Shown: positions 36,785 through 45,270, numbered from the stretch's first letter. The stretch is DNA of 64,000 nt from Clostridium sp. 1001275B_160808_H3 (GCF_015550425.1 NZ_JADNAT010000010.1:1-64000); one strand, 5' to 3'. A program made the numbers and translations. The notes: a model not told the origin generated them from the letters alone.

Positions 36785-37528
36785 TTAAAGTTCAACATAA
36801 TATCCATCAAATACTGGACCATCCTTACATGTTCTTTTATTGCCATCTTTAGTTTTACATGTACAGACAAGACAAGCTCCAACTCCACAAGCCATATGTT
36901 TTTCCATAGATACATATGCTTTTACATTTTTTTCTTTACACATATCTATAACTTTTTTCATCATTATTTCTGGTCCACAGCAAAATACAGTATCATAATC
37001 TTCTACATTAAGAATATCTGTTACAAATCCCTTATGTCCATGTTTACCAGAATTTGTACTTACGTATGCTTTATCTACATAACTTTTTATTTCATCTATT
37101 AAATAAATATCCTCTCTAAAGCCTGCATATAAATCTAGCTTAGATGAATTCTTATTTTCTTTAATTTTTTTTGCTACTTCTAACATTGGTGCAGTACCTA
37201 TTCCCCCAGAAACTAAAGCAACTTTACCAAGTTTTTCATATACATTAAATCCATTTCCTAAGGGTCCAGTAAGGTTTATATACTCGCCTTTTTCTAAATT
37301 AGTATATTCTCTTGTACCATTTCCAACAACCGCATATAAGAAAGTTATAGTTCCTTCGTTTTTTTCGCATACACTTATAGGTCTAGGAAGTAAAGTTTGT
37401 CCATTTAATTTTAACATATAGAATTGTCCTGGCTTCACTTCATTATTATCTTCTACAACCATTTTGTATATTCCATCAACTATTTTTTCATTTGATATAA
37501 CTTTTGATTTACTATAAGTTACCTTCAT
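36785..37528 (-). CDS. pyrK: Dihydroorotate dehydrogenase B, electron transfer subunit
   Basis: A 247-residue FAD and [2Fe-2S] protein that passes electrons from PyrD to NAD+. FAD binding by LPRPISVCE near residue 55 and NAD binding by ALVSGGIGTAPMLEVA near 108 are visible. The C-terminal cluster motif CGVGACLVCTCKT plus RTCKDGPVF supplies the four cysteines. It lies 22 nt before pyrD and 11 nt after pyrF. Confidence 0.95.
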   Translation of the reverse strand: MKVTYSKSKVISNEKIVDGIYKMVVEDNNEVKPGQFYMLKLNGQTLLPRPISVCEKNEGTITFLYAVVGNGTREYTNLEKGEYINLTGPLGNGFNVYEKLGKVALVSGGIGTAPMLEVAKKIKENKNSSKLDLYAGFREDIYLIDEIKSYVDKAYVSTNSGKHGHKGFVTDILNVEDYDTVFCCGPEIMMKKVIDMCKEKNVKAYVSMEKHMACGVGACLVCTCKTKDGNKRTCKDGPVFDGYYVEL

Positions 37529-37539
37529 TAGTTTTCCTC

Positions 37540-38415
37540 CTATATACTTTCTACTGCTGCCTTTATTTCATCTCTCATTCTTATAGCTTCTTCTCTTGCA
37601 AGTAATGCAAAATCTTTTTCCATGCCCTCTTGCTTTTTATATGCTAAAAGTATAGCTCTTGAAGAGTTTACAACTCCTCCATTTCCATTATTTAAATATA
37701 AAGCCACATCTTCTGCTTTTCCGCCTTGTGCTCCATAACCAGGTATTAAGAAAAACATATTCTTAAATCTTTTTCTTATTTCAATCCCCTCTTCAACATG
37801 AGTACATCCTATAACTCCACCAATGCTTGAATAGCCACACTCTCCTACTACTTCTTTACCAAGCTCAGCAATTTTATCACCAACTACCTTATAAACATCC
37901 CTATAATCTGTAGTTTTCAACATTTCTATATCTTCTGCTCCTGGATTAGAAGTTCTAACTAACGAGAAAACTCCCTTATTTCCTTTTTCCATATATGGCA
38001 TATAGGGTTCAATACTATCCATCCCCATATATGGACTAAGAGTTATAAAATCAGCTTCAAAATCGCCTTCAAAATGGGCCTTAGCATATTGCTTAGCTGT
38101 TGCAGCTATATCTCCTCTTTTTATATCAGCAATTATAATTGCATCTTTTTCTCTTAAATAATCTAAAGTTTCTTTATAAGCAATCATTCCTCTTAATCCT
38201 AACGCTTCATAATAAGCAATTTGAACCTTAAAGCAGGCTGCTACATCTATAGTTGCATCTATTATTTGTTTATTAAACTCAACTAATGCTTCTACTTCCG
38301 ATCTTCCTTCAAAAAGATAGCTCGGGATATATTCAAGCGCAGTATCTAATCCAACGCAAACTACGCCTCTTTCCTCTACTCTATTAAATAATTTATCCAT
38401 TATTAAGCTTTTCAT
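37540..38415 (-). CDS. pyrF: Orotidine 5'-phosphate decarboxylase
   Basis: A 291-residue enzyme that makes UMP from OMP. It belongs to the longer, subfamily 2 type: VGLDTALEYIP near residue 21, the catalytic ADIKRGDIAATAKQYA near 98 (Asp-Lys-x-x-Asp), GVIGCTHVEEG near 203 and IPGYGAQGGKAEDV near 227 with the phosphate loop. The ATG at 38415 has GGAGG six bases upstream. Ten bases separate it from pyrC. Confidence 0.95.
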   Translation of the reverse strand: MKSLIMDKLFNRVEERGVVCVGLDTALEYIPSYLFEGRSEVEALVEFNKQIIDATIDVAACFKVQIAYYEALGLRGMIAYKETLDYLREKDAIIIADIKRGDIAATAKQYAKAHFEGDFEADFITLSPYMGMDSIEPYMPYMEKGNKGVFSLVRTSNPGAEDIEMLKTTDYRDVYKVVGDKIAELGKEVVGECGYSSIGGVIGCTHVEEGIEIRKRFKNMFFLIPGYGAQGGKAEDVALYLNNGNGGVVNSSRAILLAYKKQEGMEKDFALLAREEAIRMRDEIKAAVESI

Positions 38416-38425
38416 CTTTATCCTC

Positions 38426-39622
38426 CTACTTCTTATAAAGAACTCTTCCTGCTTTTATTGTCATCTGGACTTCACCATAAAACTCCATACCTTCAAAAGG
38501 AGTATTTTTGCCCTTTGAATGAAATTCATTTGAGTTTACTTTTATCTTCTTATCTAAATCTAATAAGACTACATCTCCATCAACTCCAGGACTAATTCTC
38601 CCCTTATTCATACCTAGAATATCAGCACAGTTCTTTGACATAATTTCACTTAACTTATTTAAAGTTATAGTTCCTGACTTAACTAAGCTTGTATAACATA
38701 TAGAAAATGCTGTCTCTAGTCCAACCATTCCAGGTGATCCTTTCTCTTTGTCTTCTTTTGTATGAGGAGCATGATCTGTTCCTATACAATCTACAATTCC
38801 ATCTTTTATAGCATTTATAATTTCAAATACATCTTCTTTTTCTCTTATAGGAGGATTTACTCTATAATTATTTATATCTTTCGTTAAATATATATGATGA
38901 GGAGTAACCTCACAAGTTATATTGCTAAAGCGCTTCTTTGCTTCCCTAATATATTCTATAGCTTCTTTTGTACTAACATGACACATATGAAGCCTTGCCC
39001 CAGTTTCTTTTGCTAAACAAATATCTCTTAAAGTCATTATATTTTCAGCAATTCTCATATCTATATCTGAAAAGCTATTATCTTCTGCATGAGACATTAC
39101 TATCCAGTCATGTTCTTTTGCCTTTAACATAGCTTTATACATTATTTCGGAATCCATAACTCCAACACCATCATCTGATATTGCTTTAAGTTTAGTATCA
39201 CTTTTAAATTCATCTAAATGGCTTATATCTTTTCCATTAAACCCTTTTGTAACAGATACACATTGATGCAAATCTATTAAATCCAGCTCTTTTTCTCTAT
39301 TTCTAACTTCTTCTAAAACTTCTTTACTAGAACATATCGGCTTAGTATTTGCCATCAAGCATACTCCAGTATATCCTCCCCTTAATGCTGCCTTAGAACC
39401 TGTTTCTATATCTTCTTTGTAAGTAAGTCCTGGCTCCCTAAAATGAGCATGGGTATCTATAAATGAAGGCATTAACGTAAGTCCTTTAGCATCTATAAAA
39501 TTTACATCATCTCTTTTAATATCTAATCCTACTTCTTTTATTTTTCCATTTTCTATATAAAGATCTCCAATAAAATCCTGTGAATAATCTACTATTCTAG
39601 CATTTTTTATTAGTAAATTCAT
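38426..39622 (-). CDS. pyrC: Dihydroorotase
   Basis: A 398-residue zinc amidohydrolase that closes carbamoyl aspartate to dihydroorotate. It is the class I (long) type: metal-binding HAHFREPG near residue 60, the MSHAED site near 178, HMCHVSTK near 230 and [12 protein letters not shown] near 302. The carboxylated lysine of other dihydroorotases corresponds to an acidic position in this class. It is followed 10 nt later by pyrF. Confidence 0.94.
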   Translation of the reverse strand: MNLLIKNARIVDYSQDFIGDLYIENGKIKEVGLDIKRDDVNFIDAKGLTLMPSFIDTHAHFREPGLTYKEDIETGSKAALRGGYTGVCLMANTKPICSSKEVLEEVRNREKELDLIDLHQCVSVTKGFNGKDISHLDEFKSDTKLKAISDDGVGVMDSEIMYKAMLKAKEHDWIVMSHAEDNSFSDIDMRIAENIMTLRDICLAKETGARLHMCHVSTKEAIEYIREAKKRFSNITCEVTPHHIYLTKDINNYRVNPPIREKEDVFEIINAIKDGIVDCIGTDHAPHTKEDKEKGSPGMVGLETAFSICYTSLVKSGTITLNKLSEIMSKNCADILGMNKGRISPGVDGDVVLLDLDKKIKVNSNEFHSKGKNTPFEGMEFYGEVQMTIKAGRVLYKK

Positions 39623-39650
39623 AATTTCACCTCATATCTCATATTTAAAT

Positions 39651-40082
39651 CTATAAATCAGATAGCTTTGTTATATGATCACAATAATCGCACTTGTATG
39701 TTCCTTTATTTTCATCTATTAGATTAAATGTATGAGGAACATATTGCTCTACTTCTGTTATACATCTTGGATTACCGCAAATCAGAACATCTATAACCTT
39801 TTTAGGTAACTCTGGTTTTATTTTTCTAGCTATTTCGCCTTCTCTTACCTCGTTTATAGTAAGATTTGGTGAAAGTAATCCTAAAATTGTATAGTTTACT
39901 TCTGAAGAATTTTCTATTTTAATTATGTCTTTTTTACCAATTTTATCACTTTCAACATTCATTATTAAAGCGACTTGACTATTCACTTTATCAAGATTTA
40001 AATAATTAAATATTTTTATTCCCATTCCAACTTTTATATGATCTATTACTAATCCATTTTTTATACTTGTTATTTCTAACAT
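39651..40082 (-). CDS. pyrI: Aspartate carbamoyltransferase regulatory subunit
   Basis: A 143-residue regulatory chain that binds nucleotide effectors and links PyrB trimers. The allosteric domain shows GLVIDHIKVGMGIKIFNYL at the start. The zinc domain has C-x4-C (CGNPRC near residue 107) and C-x2-C (CDYC near 134). The ATG directly abuts the pyrB stop codon (TAGATG), so translation is coupled. Its presence means PyrB is probably of the allosteric, dodecameric class. Confidence 0.95.
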   Translation of the reverse strand: MLEITSIKNGLVIDHIKVGMGIKIFNYLNLDKVNSQVALIMNVESDKIGKKDIIKIENSSEVNYTILGLLSPNLTINEVREGEIARKIKPELPKKVIDVLICGNPRCITEVEQYVPHTFNLIDENKGTYKCDYCDHITKLSDL

Positions 40083-41009
40083 CTAAGCCACCCCCAAGAG
40101 TTTTGCAATTAATGCCATTCTTACATACATTCCATATTCTGCTTGCTTAAAATAACAAGCTCTCTCATCTTTATCTACTTCTATAGATATTTCATTTACT
40201 CTTGGTAGTGGATGCATAACTATCATATCTTTTTGGGCTAACTTCATTTTTTCTATATCCAGGATATAGCTATCTTTAAGCCTAATATATTCCTCTTCAT
40301 TGAAAAATCTTTCTTTTTGGATTCTTGTCATATATAAAATATCTAGTTCCTCTATTACATCTTCTAATTTTTCAACCTCTTTAAATTCTATATTGTTTTT
40401 TATCAATATTTCTTCTCTTATATAAATTGGTATAGATAATTCCTTTGGTGAAATTAAGATAAATTTAGTTCCTTCATATCGTGACATAGCTTTTATAAGT
40501 GAGTGAACTGTCCTTCCATTTTTTAGGTCCCCACAAATTCCCATCGTATGATTTGTTAAGCCATCCTTTAAAGACTCTATAGTTAAAAGATCAGTTAATG
40601 TTTGAGTTGGATGCTGATGTCCCCCATCTCCCGCATTTATTACAGGAACTTCTGAGTACATACTTGCAAGTTTTGCAGACCCCTCCATTGGATGCCTCAT
40701 GGCAATTATGTCAGAATATATAGATACCATAGTTATAGTATCTGCTAAAGTTTCTCCCTTTACAGTGGAACTTGAATTCGGTTCAGAAAATCCTAGAATT
40801 TTACCACCAAGTCTCATCATTGCAGCTTCAAAGCTAAATCTTGTTCTTGTACTTGGTTCATAAAATAAAGTTGCTAAAATTTTTCCATCACAGATATGAG
40901 AATATTCTCTCGGATTTGCCATTATTTGGTGTGCTAATTTAAAAATTTCTTGTAATTCCTGCCTTGAAAAATCCATTGGATCAATCAAATGCTTATTTTT
41001 GATATCCAT
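40083..41009 (-). CDS. pyrB: Aspartate carbamoyltransferase catalytic subunit
   Basis: A 308-residue enzyme for the first committed step of pyrimidine synthesis. The carbamoyl phosphate motif [19 protein letters not shown] lies near residue 52, [18 protein letters not shown] near 125 and [10 protein letters not shown] near 265. It is first in the pyrBICFKD operon. Its Shine-Dalgarno AAGGAG (41018-41023 region) is within a predicted PyrR-binding hairpin, and an attenuator lies farther upstream. Confidence 0.96.
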   Translation of the reverse strand: MDIKNKHLIDPMDFSRQELQEIFKLAHQIMANPREYSHICDGKILATLFYEPSTRTRFSFEAAMMRLGGKILGFSEPNSSSTVKGETLADTITMVSIYSDIIAMRHPMEGSAKLASMYSEVPVINAGDGGHQHPTQTLTDLLTIESLKDGLTNHTMGICGDLKNGRTVHSLIKAMSRYEGTKFILISPKELSIPIYIREEILIKNNIEFKEVEKLEDVIEELDILYMTRIQKERFFNEEEYIRLKDSYILDIEKMKLAQKDMIVMHPLPRVNEISIEVDKDERACYFKQAEYGMYVRMALIAKLLGVA

Positions 41010-41019
41010 TTACATCACT

Positions 41020-41051
41020 CCTTGTTAACATCTCTGTGTTAAATTTAAAGG
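41020..41051 (-). promoter_or_regulatory. PyrR-binding RNA hairpin overlapping the pyrB ribosome binding site
   Basis: On the minus strand CCTTTAAATTTAAC, loop ACAGAGAT, GTTAACAAGG matches the PyrR RNA element (purine-rich CAGAGA loop between complementary arms). The 3' arm AAGG is part of the pyrB Shine-Dalgarno AAGGAG. PyrR-UMP binding here would stabilise the hairpin and block translation. The element family is known; its action here is inferred. Confidence 0.75.
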
Positions 41052-41263
41052 TATATAAGTTGTAATAAATATTCTATACTTAACTAAATTATTTTAAAGC
41101 TTATAGTATTCAAGTAAAATAATAATTTCAGCAACTTATATAAAAATTATATACAATATATTTTCAATTTTACTCTTTTACTTAAATAAGCTTATTAAAT
41201 TTTAATTTTATAAGATAGTAATTATATAGATTATTAATTAAAACATATATATTATAATTTACA

Positions 41264-41367
41264 TAAAAAAACCTTCCTTATTTCAAGGAAGGTATAATAA
41301 GCCCTTAATAAAAGTCTTTTACTATTACAATCTCTTCCTTGTTAATCTCTCTGGATTAATTTAAAGG
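41264..41367 (-). promoter_or_regulatory. PyrR-controlled transcription attenuator of the pyr operon
   Basis: On the minus strand a PyrR-binding hairpin (41337-41367: CCTTTAAATTAATCC, AGAGAG, ATTAACAAGG) is followed by an intrinsic terminator (ACCTTCCTT at 41285-41293 pairing with AAGGAAGGT at 41271-41279, then T7 at 41264-41270). CAAGGAAG at the edge of the PyrR site is exactly complementary to CTTCCTTG in the terminator's 5' arm, giving an 8-bp antiterminator. This is the three-way arrangement of B. subtilis pyr attenuators. Confidence 0.85.
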
Positions 41368-41381
41368 TCATCTTTTCCAAT

Positions 41382-41410
41382 AGAATAACATTTATATATT
41401 CCATTGTCAA
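41382..41410 (-). promoter_or_regulatory. Promoter of the pyr operon
   Basis: TTGACA (41405-41410 complement), 17 bp, TATTCT (41382-41387 complement) on the minus strand, placing the start just before the attenuator. Confidence 0.75.
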
Positions 41411-41501
41411 TAAAGTATCTTCAAAAATACTATTTAATATATTATCTTTCATTAATAATTTCTTATCTCTAAAAGTTTAACGACTTAAATTAAAATGCGT
41501 A

Positions 41502-41529
41502 ACATTATTGCACTTTATTACATATTATA
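41502..41529 (+). promoter_or_regulatory. Possible sigma-K promoter of the Gln-rich protein gene
   Basis: AC (41502-41503), 17 bp, CATATTATA (41521-41529) fits the AC-16/17-CATAnnnTA pattern of mother-cell sigma-K promoters. The same CATATTATA, preceded by ATTA, occurs before the YmaF gene. Confidence 0.45.
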
Positions 41530-41589
41530 CACTATGTAATAAACACAATTTATTTATGTTTAAAACTAATAATGAGGGGGGGAATTTAT

Positions 41590-42030
41590 ATGTCTAAATA
41601 TTATTATAGCGATTACGATTATAATGAAATACTTGATGGTTCTTATAATAACTATCTTAAAGTATTATATCAACTTCAAAAACAACTTCAGCTTCAAGCT
41701 CAAATTCAGGCTCAACTTCAAGCTCAGCTTCAAAGGCAAGAACAAGATCAGAGACAGTTTCAAGCCCAACTTCAAGCTCAACTTCAAAGGCAAGAACAAG
41801 ATCAAAGACAATTTCAAGCTCAAATTCAGGCTCAGCTTCAAGCTCAACTTCAAGCTCAAGAAACTTCTAATACCGATACTACAAGTAACGGTAATACAAT
41901 AACTTTAAATGTTACTGTTAACGGAACTAATACTAGCACTGATATTGAGACTGAAACTGAGACCGAGACTGAGACTGAAACCGAAGATGAAAGAGAAATT
42001 GATGCTAATGTTAACGTAAATGTTCAATAG
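41590..42030 (+). CDS. Gln-rich coiled-coil repeat protein, possible spore coat component
   Basis: A 146-residue low-complexity protein. The start MSKYYYSDYDYNE is Tyr/Asp-rich. Residues about 30-96 are a Gln-Leu-Ala-rich helix including two exact 18-residue repeats (QLQAQLQRQEQDQRQFQA). The tail is Asn/Thr-rich, followed by about eight ET dipeptide-like repeats and VNVNVQ. The start is ATG 41590 with GGGGGGG upstream. A possible sigma-K promoter and the downstream YmaF gene suggest a late-sporulation role. No enzyme motif is present and no family is recognised. Confidence 0.6.
   Translation: MSKYYYSDYDYNEILDGSYNNYLKVLYQLQKQLQLQAQIQAQLQAQLQRQEQDQRQFQAQLQAQLQRQEQDQRQFQAQIQAQLQAQLQAQETSNTDTTSNGNTITLNVTVNGTNTSTDIETETETETETETEDEREIDANVNVNVQ
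41713..41820 (+). repeat. Two tandem 54-bp repeats
   Basis: Units 41713-41766 and 41767-41820 differ at only a few third positions and encode the same 18 residues. Shorter CAAGCTCAACTT-like units surround them, so the array can expand or contract in frame. Confidence 0.9.
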
Positions 42031-42286
42031 TCCTTTATCTAATAAAAGCTTATATCTATAGATTAAAAATTTATCTAATCATAGTCTCTTATTTTAATAA
42101 TTTATATAAAAAATAATTAATTTTTCATTGGCGTTACTGGAATAATAATTCCTGTAACGCTTCTATATGAAAAGCCCTTTTACTATTCATATTATATTTC
42201 TTCACTTTAACTTCCTATAATCAGATTCTCTTAATTTCCAATATAGTAGTAACATAAAAATATATTTTATATACTCATTTTCAAGC
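42031..42286. other. Gap between the Gln-rich gene and ymaF
   Basis: Non-coding. A GCGTTAC-TGGAATAATAATTCCT-GTAACGC inverted repeat near 42132-42160 is a likely terminator-type or structured hairpin after the Gln-rich gene (7-bp perfect outer arms, inner GGAAT/ATTCC pairing). The ymaF promoter region follows. Confidence 0.5.
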
Positions 42287-42313
42287 ACATTTCTTTTTGA
42301 ATTACATATTATA
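42287..42313 (+). promoter_or_regulatory. Possible sigma-K promoter of ymaF
   Basis: AC (42287-42288), 16 bp, CATATTATA (42305-42313). The -10 core and its upstream ATTA are identical to those before the Gln-rich gene. Confidence 0.45.
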
Positions 42314-42345
42314 AATTATATTATTTTGAGATAGGAGAATTTTAT

Positions 42346-42690
42346 ATGTATACAAATGATTATAGCGCTTTAAGGCGTTGTCGCAGACAAACTCACAATC
42401 ATGAATTCTTAGGAAGTACTAGATTTGCAGAAGAAGGTGATGATAGACATAATCATCGTTTTGCAGGAGTCTCAAGCGAAACTATTCCATATAATGGATC
42501 TCATGTTCATAAAATAAAAACTAGCACAGACTTCTTCGGACACTTTCATGAAATCTGCATTGTAACAGGTCCAGCAATACCAGTAGGTAATGGTAAACAT
42601 GTCCATTTAGCAAGAGCTACTACAACATTTGTTGATGGTCATGTTCATGAATTTATTTTCACAACATTAATTGATGCACCTACACTATAA
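42346..42690 (+). CDS. YmaF family protein
   Basis: A 114-residue His-rich protein of the YmaF family. Six H-x-H-like motifs alternate regularly: THNHEF, RHNHRF, HVHKI, GHFHEI, KHVHLA and GHVHEF. This regular spacing suggests a repeated beta-hairpin with metal-binding capacity. GGAG lies eight bases before ATG 42346. A sigma-K-like promoter and the family's distribution in spore formers point to sporulation. Function has not been established. Confidence 0.85.
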   Translation: MYTNDYSALRRCRRQTHNHEFLGSTRFAEEGDDRHNHRFAGVSSETIPYNGSHVHKIKTSTDFFGHFHEICIVTGPAIPVGNGKHVHLARATTTFVDGHVHEFIFTTLIDAPTL

Positions 42691-42717
42691 TTTATATTCT
42701 TGAACACTTTTAAAGTT

Positions 42718-42797
42718 AATCCCTCTTGTAATAAACAAACAGAAAATTATCTTTTAATCAAATTAAATGTTTGTTTCTATAGGGGGATTTTTATATA
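42718..42797 (+). terminator. Large hairpin terminator after ymaF
   Basis: Two nested arms, AATCCC with GGGGATT and AAACAAACA (42733-42741) with TGTTTGTTT (42768-42776), precede TTTTTAT. The 26-nt loop makes it unusual but the end is T-rich. Confidence 0.55.
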
Positions 42798-42973
42798 AAT
42801 TTTATTATTACTAATCTATTCTTCTTTTCGAAGATTTAATTATCAAATTTATAGTAATACACTATATTTATTTTTTTTACATATAAACGTAACTTTTTTT
42901 ATACATATACCATACTATAAAATATGAAGTTAAGTTGTTTTAAAATACAATATACTGGACTATAAAATTCTCC
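42798..42973. other. AT-rich gap, nothing recognised
   Basis: No gene or structured element is supported between the ymaF terminator and the terminator of the RHH gene. Confidence 0.4.
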
Positions 42974-43003
42974 AAGGAATAACTATAATATTGGTTATTC
43001 CTT
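42974..43003 (-). terminator. Hairpin downstream of the RHH gene
   Basis: A perfect 10-bp stem (42974-42983 with 42994-43003). The T-run on the minus strand is short. Confidence 0.6.
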
Positions 43004-43021
43004 CTTACTTATATTTCAATT

Positions 43022-43225
43022 TTATCTTTTTATATAAATAAAATTATCTATCTCTTTCATAGCCACAGTTCTAAAAAATTCATTTACTGATATATTTTTT
43101 AAATCACAATATTTTTTTATTAATTGTTTTTCTTTACTGTTTATCTTAAGCTCAACCTTATCATCTAAAATAGAATTCTCTTTCTCCTTAAAAATAAATT
43201 TGACTAATTTTAATATACTCCCCAT
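43022..43225 (-). CDS. Small ribbon-helix-helix-like protein
   Basis: A 67-residue basic protein. The C-terminal half (VELKINSKEKQLIKKYCDLKNISVNEFFRTVAMKEI) has the strand-helix-helix pattern of Arc/MetJ repressors and antitoxins. No toxin gene is adjacent, so a free-standing regulator is more likely. The start is ATG 43225 with GGAGG six bases upstream, which rejects longer in-frame starts. Confidence 0.6.
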   Translation of the reverse strand: MGSILKLVKFIFKEKENSILDDKVELKINSKEKQLIKKYCDLKNISVNEFFRTVAMKEIDNFIYIKR

Positions 43226-43442
43226 TATTATCCTCCATAGATATCTACTTAAAAGCATCTTAAAGCAAAAGATAATTTTTAATTTTTTTGATTCTGTAAT
43301 TATTATAAACTATCTTATATTACATATTTATTATATTGGTAACAAGATTATTACAATTTTTTATCATCTTTATATATTTTGTATTTATTTTGTATATTTA
43401 ATTTTTATAAAGCCAAAATAATTGCGAAAGGTGGTTATTTAA

Positions 43443-43760
43443 ATGAAAAAATTTATAGCTATTATTTTTATTTCTTTATTTTTAAACTTTAATATTGTAA
43501 AAGCAAATCCTCAAATCTCTTCTAATATATTAAAGGAAGGTGTTTACAACGTAAATGATATTACTAACACAATAGGAAATGTTAAAAATGTTCAGAATAT
43601 CTCAAAAGATGGTTCTATATACCTGATACTTTTAGATAAAAATGAAACAGTTTTGCAAACAATAAAAATGAAGCCCGAATCTCAAAAATATACTTTAAAT
43701 GATTTTGAAAAAAATTACAAGCTAATATTAATTGGTGATGGCTCAGCTTTTTTATCTTAG
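43443..43760 (+). CDS. Small secreted protein, tandem paralogue 1
   Basis: A 105-residue protein with a signal peptide (MKKFIAIIFISLFLNFNIVKA, cleavage likely after Ala21). The mature part has ILKEGVYNVNDIT, SIYLILLDKNETVLQTIKM and YKLILIGDGSAFLS, suggesting an all-beta domain. AAAGGTGG lies eight bases before the ATG. The next gene is a paralogue with the same layout. No known family is recognised. Confidence 0.7.
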   Translation: MKKFIAIIFISLFLNFNIVKANPQISSNILKEGVYNVNDITNTIGNVKNVQNISKDGSIYLILLDKNETVLQTIKMKPESQKYTLNDFEKNYKLILIGDGSAFLS

Positions 43761-43859
43761 CTTTTAAGTTCATTTATATAAATATTTACTATTTCACTAA
43801 ATAACACTCGTATAATATATATTTATTTAATTAATTTTAATAGAAAGGTAGATGTTAAA

Positions 43860-44183
43860 ATGAAAAAATTTATTAGCATACTATTACTTTGTTTATCATT
43901 ATCATGCATACCTACTAACGCGATTATTCAATTTGCCGAATCTCAACTTAAAGAAGGGGTATATAGGGTAAATACTTTTACTACCCCATTAAATGAAATA
44001 AATTATATTGAAAATACATCAAAAACAGATGATGTTTATTTTGTAGTATTTAATGAAAATGATACCCTAATGCAATCAATAAAATTGCCTTCTAGTTCTT
44101 CTAAATATAAGATTTTACAGCTAGAACCTAGCTACAAAATAGTAATTATTGGAAAAGGCAGTATTCTTTTATCTAAAGAATAA
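43860..44183 (+). CDS. Small secreted protein, tandem paralogue 2
   Basis: A 107-residue protein with a signal peptide (cleavage likely after PTNA). It parallels its neighbour: QLKEGVYRVNTFT, VYFVVFNENDTLMQSIKL and YKIVIIGKGSILLS align with the corresponding blocks. The 99-bp gap contains its own AAAGG ribosome binding site, so the genes may be co-transcribed. The function is unknown. Confidence 0.7.
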   Translation: MKKFISILLLCLSLSCIPTNAIIQFAESQLKEGVYRVNTFTTPLNEINYIENTSKTDDVYFVVFNENDTLMQSIKLPSSSSKYKILQLEPSYKIVIIGKGSILLSKE

Positions 44184-44280
44184 TTTTGAAAATTAAATAT
44201 TGCTATTTTTTTTTATAAAGCATTCTTTATTTATAGGGTAGATTTGTTTAATAGTTTCTACTCTATATTTTTCTATAAAA

Positions 44281-44306
44281 ATAACTCCTAGAAACCTAGG
44301 AGTTAT
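44281..44306 (-). terminator. Terminator of the beta-lactamase-like gene
   Basis: A perfect 11-bp stem (44281-44291 with 44296-44306), a 4-nt loop, and a T-run on the minus strand. Confidence 0.8.
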
Positions 44307-44319
44307 CATATTTCTTTAA

Positions 44320-45099
44320 TTAATGCCAATTATTCATAACATTATCCCACATCATTTTTCCGCATTTAGCCAATGTAACTGTTCCATAAACACTATTAGG
44401 TATTCCCATAGATAAAACCGTGAATGTAAAGTTTCCTTTTGATAATCTGATTAATTCAGTATCGTTTTCTACTCCGTTCTTATCTCCAGTCTTACTTGAA
44501 ATTTCATATTTTAAATCATCTGGAATATATAAAGCTAGCTTATTTTTAATTTGTTGTCTTGTTAAAATATCAATTAACATTTGACTATTTTCTTCGTTTA
44601 AATAAGTTGAATTATATAAATGCCTCCATATTCTAGCAAGATCTAACGCACATGTTATATTTTCAATTTCATTTTTAACTTTTCTTTCATCTGTTGTTTT
44701 TCTATTTAGTATTGTATTTTTTAAACCCATTTCTTTTATATCTTTATTTATTTCTTCCATTCCAACAATATCAATTATTTTATTGGCTGCTGTATTATCA
44801 CTTTGTATTAACATAGCAACTAATAATTCAAAAACTGTATATTCTCTTTCATTAAACTCATGAATTATACCTGTACCATAAACTTTATCTTTTCCATCTA
44901 TCTTTATTTTATCTAAAAAATCAATTTTTTTATCTTCTACAGCTTTAATTAATGATACAGCTATAGGCAGCTTCATACAACCTGCTGCTACCATTTGAAC
45001 GTTTTCATTATAACCATAAATGTATCCACTCTTTAAATCCTCAAAGAAAAATCCATACGTCCCAATTCTTGATTCTAAATATTTCTTTATCTCTTTCAT
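44320..45099 (-). CDS. Class A beta-lactamase-like protein lacking the catalytic serine
   Basis: A 259-residue protein with the class A beta-lactamase/serine hydrolase fold. SDN is present (QSDNTAAN near residue 100), as are the KTG box (SSKTGDKNG near 208) and the SxxK position near residue 41. There the sequence is AAGCMKLPIA: the lysine is kept but the serine is glycine (GGT codon at the site). No signal peptide is present, so it stays in the cytoplasm. Activity as a beta-lactamase is therefore doubtful. It may be a pseudoenzyme, or the adjacent Cys may act instead. GGAGG lies before ATG 45099. Confidence 0.8.
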   Translation of the reverse strand: MKEIKKYLESRIGTYGFFFEDLKSGYIYGYNENVQMVAAGCMKLPIAVSLIKAVEDKKIDFLDKIKIDGKDKVYGTGIIHEFNEREYTVFELLVAMLIQSDNTAANKIIDIVGMEEINKDIKEMGLKNTILNRKTTDERKVKNEIENITCALDLARIWRHLYNSTYLNEENSQMLIDILTRQQIKNKLALYIPDDLKYEISSKTGDKNGVENDTELIRLSKGNFTFTVLSMGIPNSVYGTVTLAKCGKMMWDNVMNNWH

Positions 45100-45235
45100 A
45101 ATACCCTCCAGCTTTCCTTACTGTATTCTCTGCCTAATAAGATTATATCATATTGTCAGAAAATTTTGAAGTATCAAATAAAATTTTATATAAGTTTTAT
45201 TTAGTTTTTTTATGTATATTTAAACAGCTAAAATA

Positions 45236-45259
45236 GTGGTAGAGTAAAATCTCTACCAC
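45236..45259 (-). terminator. Terminator of the phosphofructokinase gene
   Basis: A perfect 9-bp stem, GTGGTAGAG (45236-45244) with CTCTACCAC (45251-45259), followed on the minus strand by TATTTT. Confidence 0.75.
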
Positions 45260-45270
45260 CTCTATTGTAA

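Noticed and set aside
41665-41859. Long reading frames on both other frames over the Gln-rich repeat gene
   Set aside because: They arise from the repeated CAAGCTCAACTT-like codons and have no ribosome binding site. They are shadows of the real gene.
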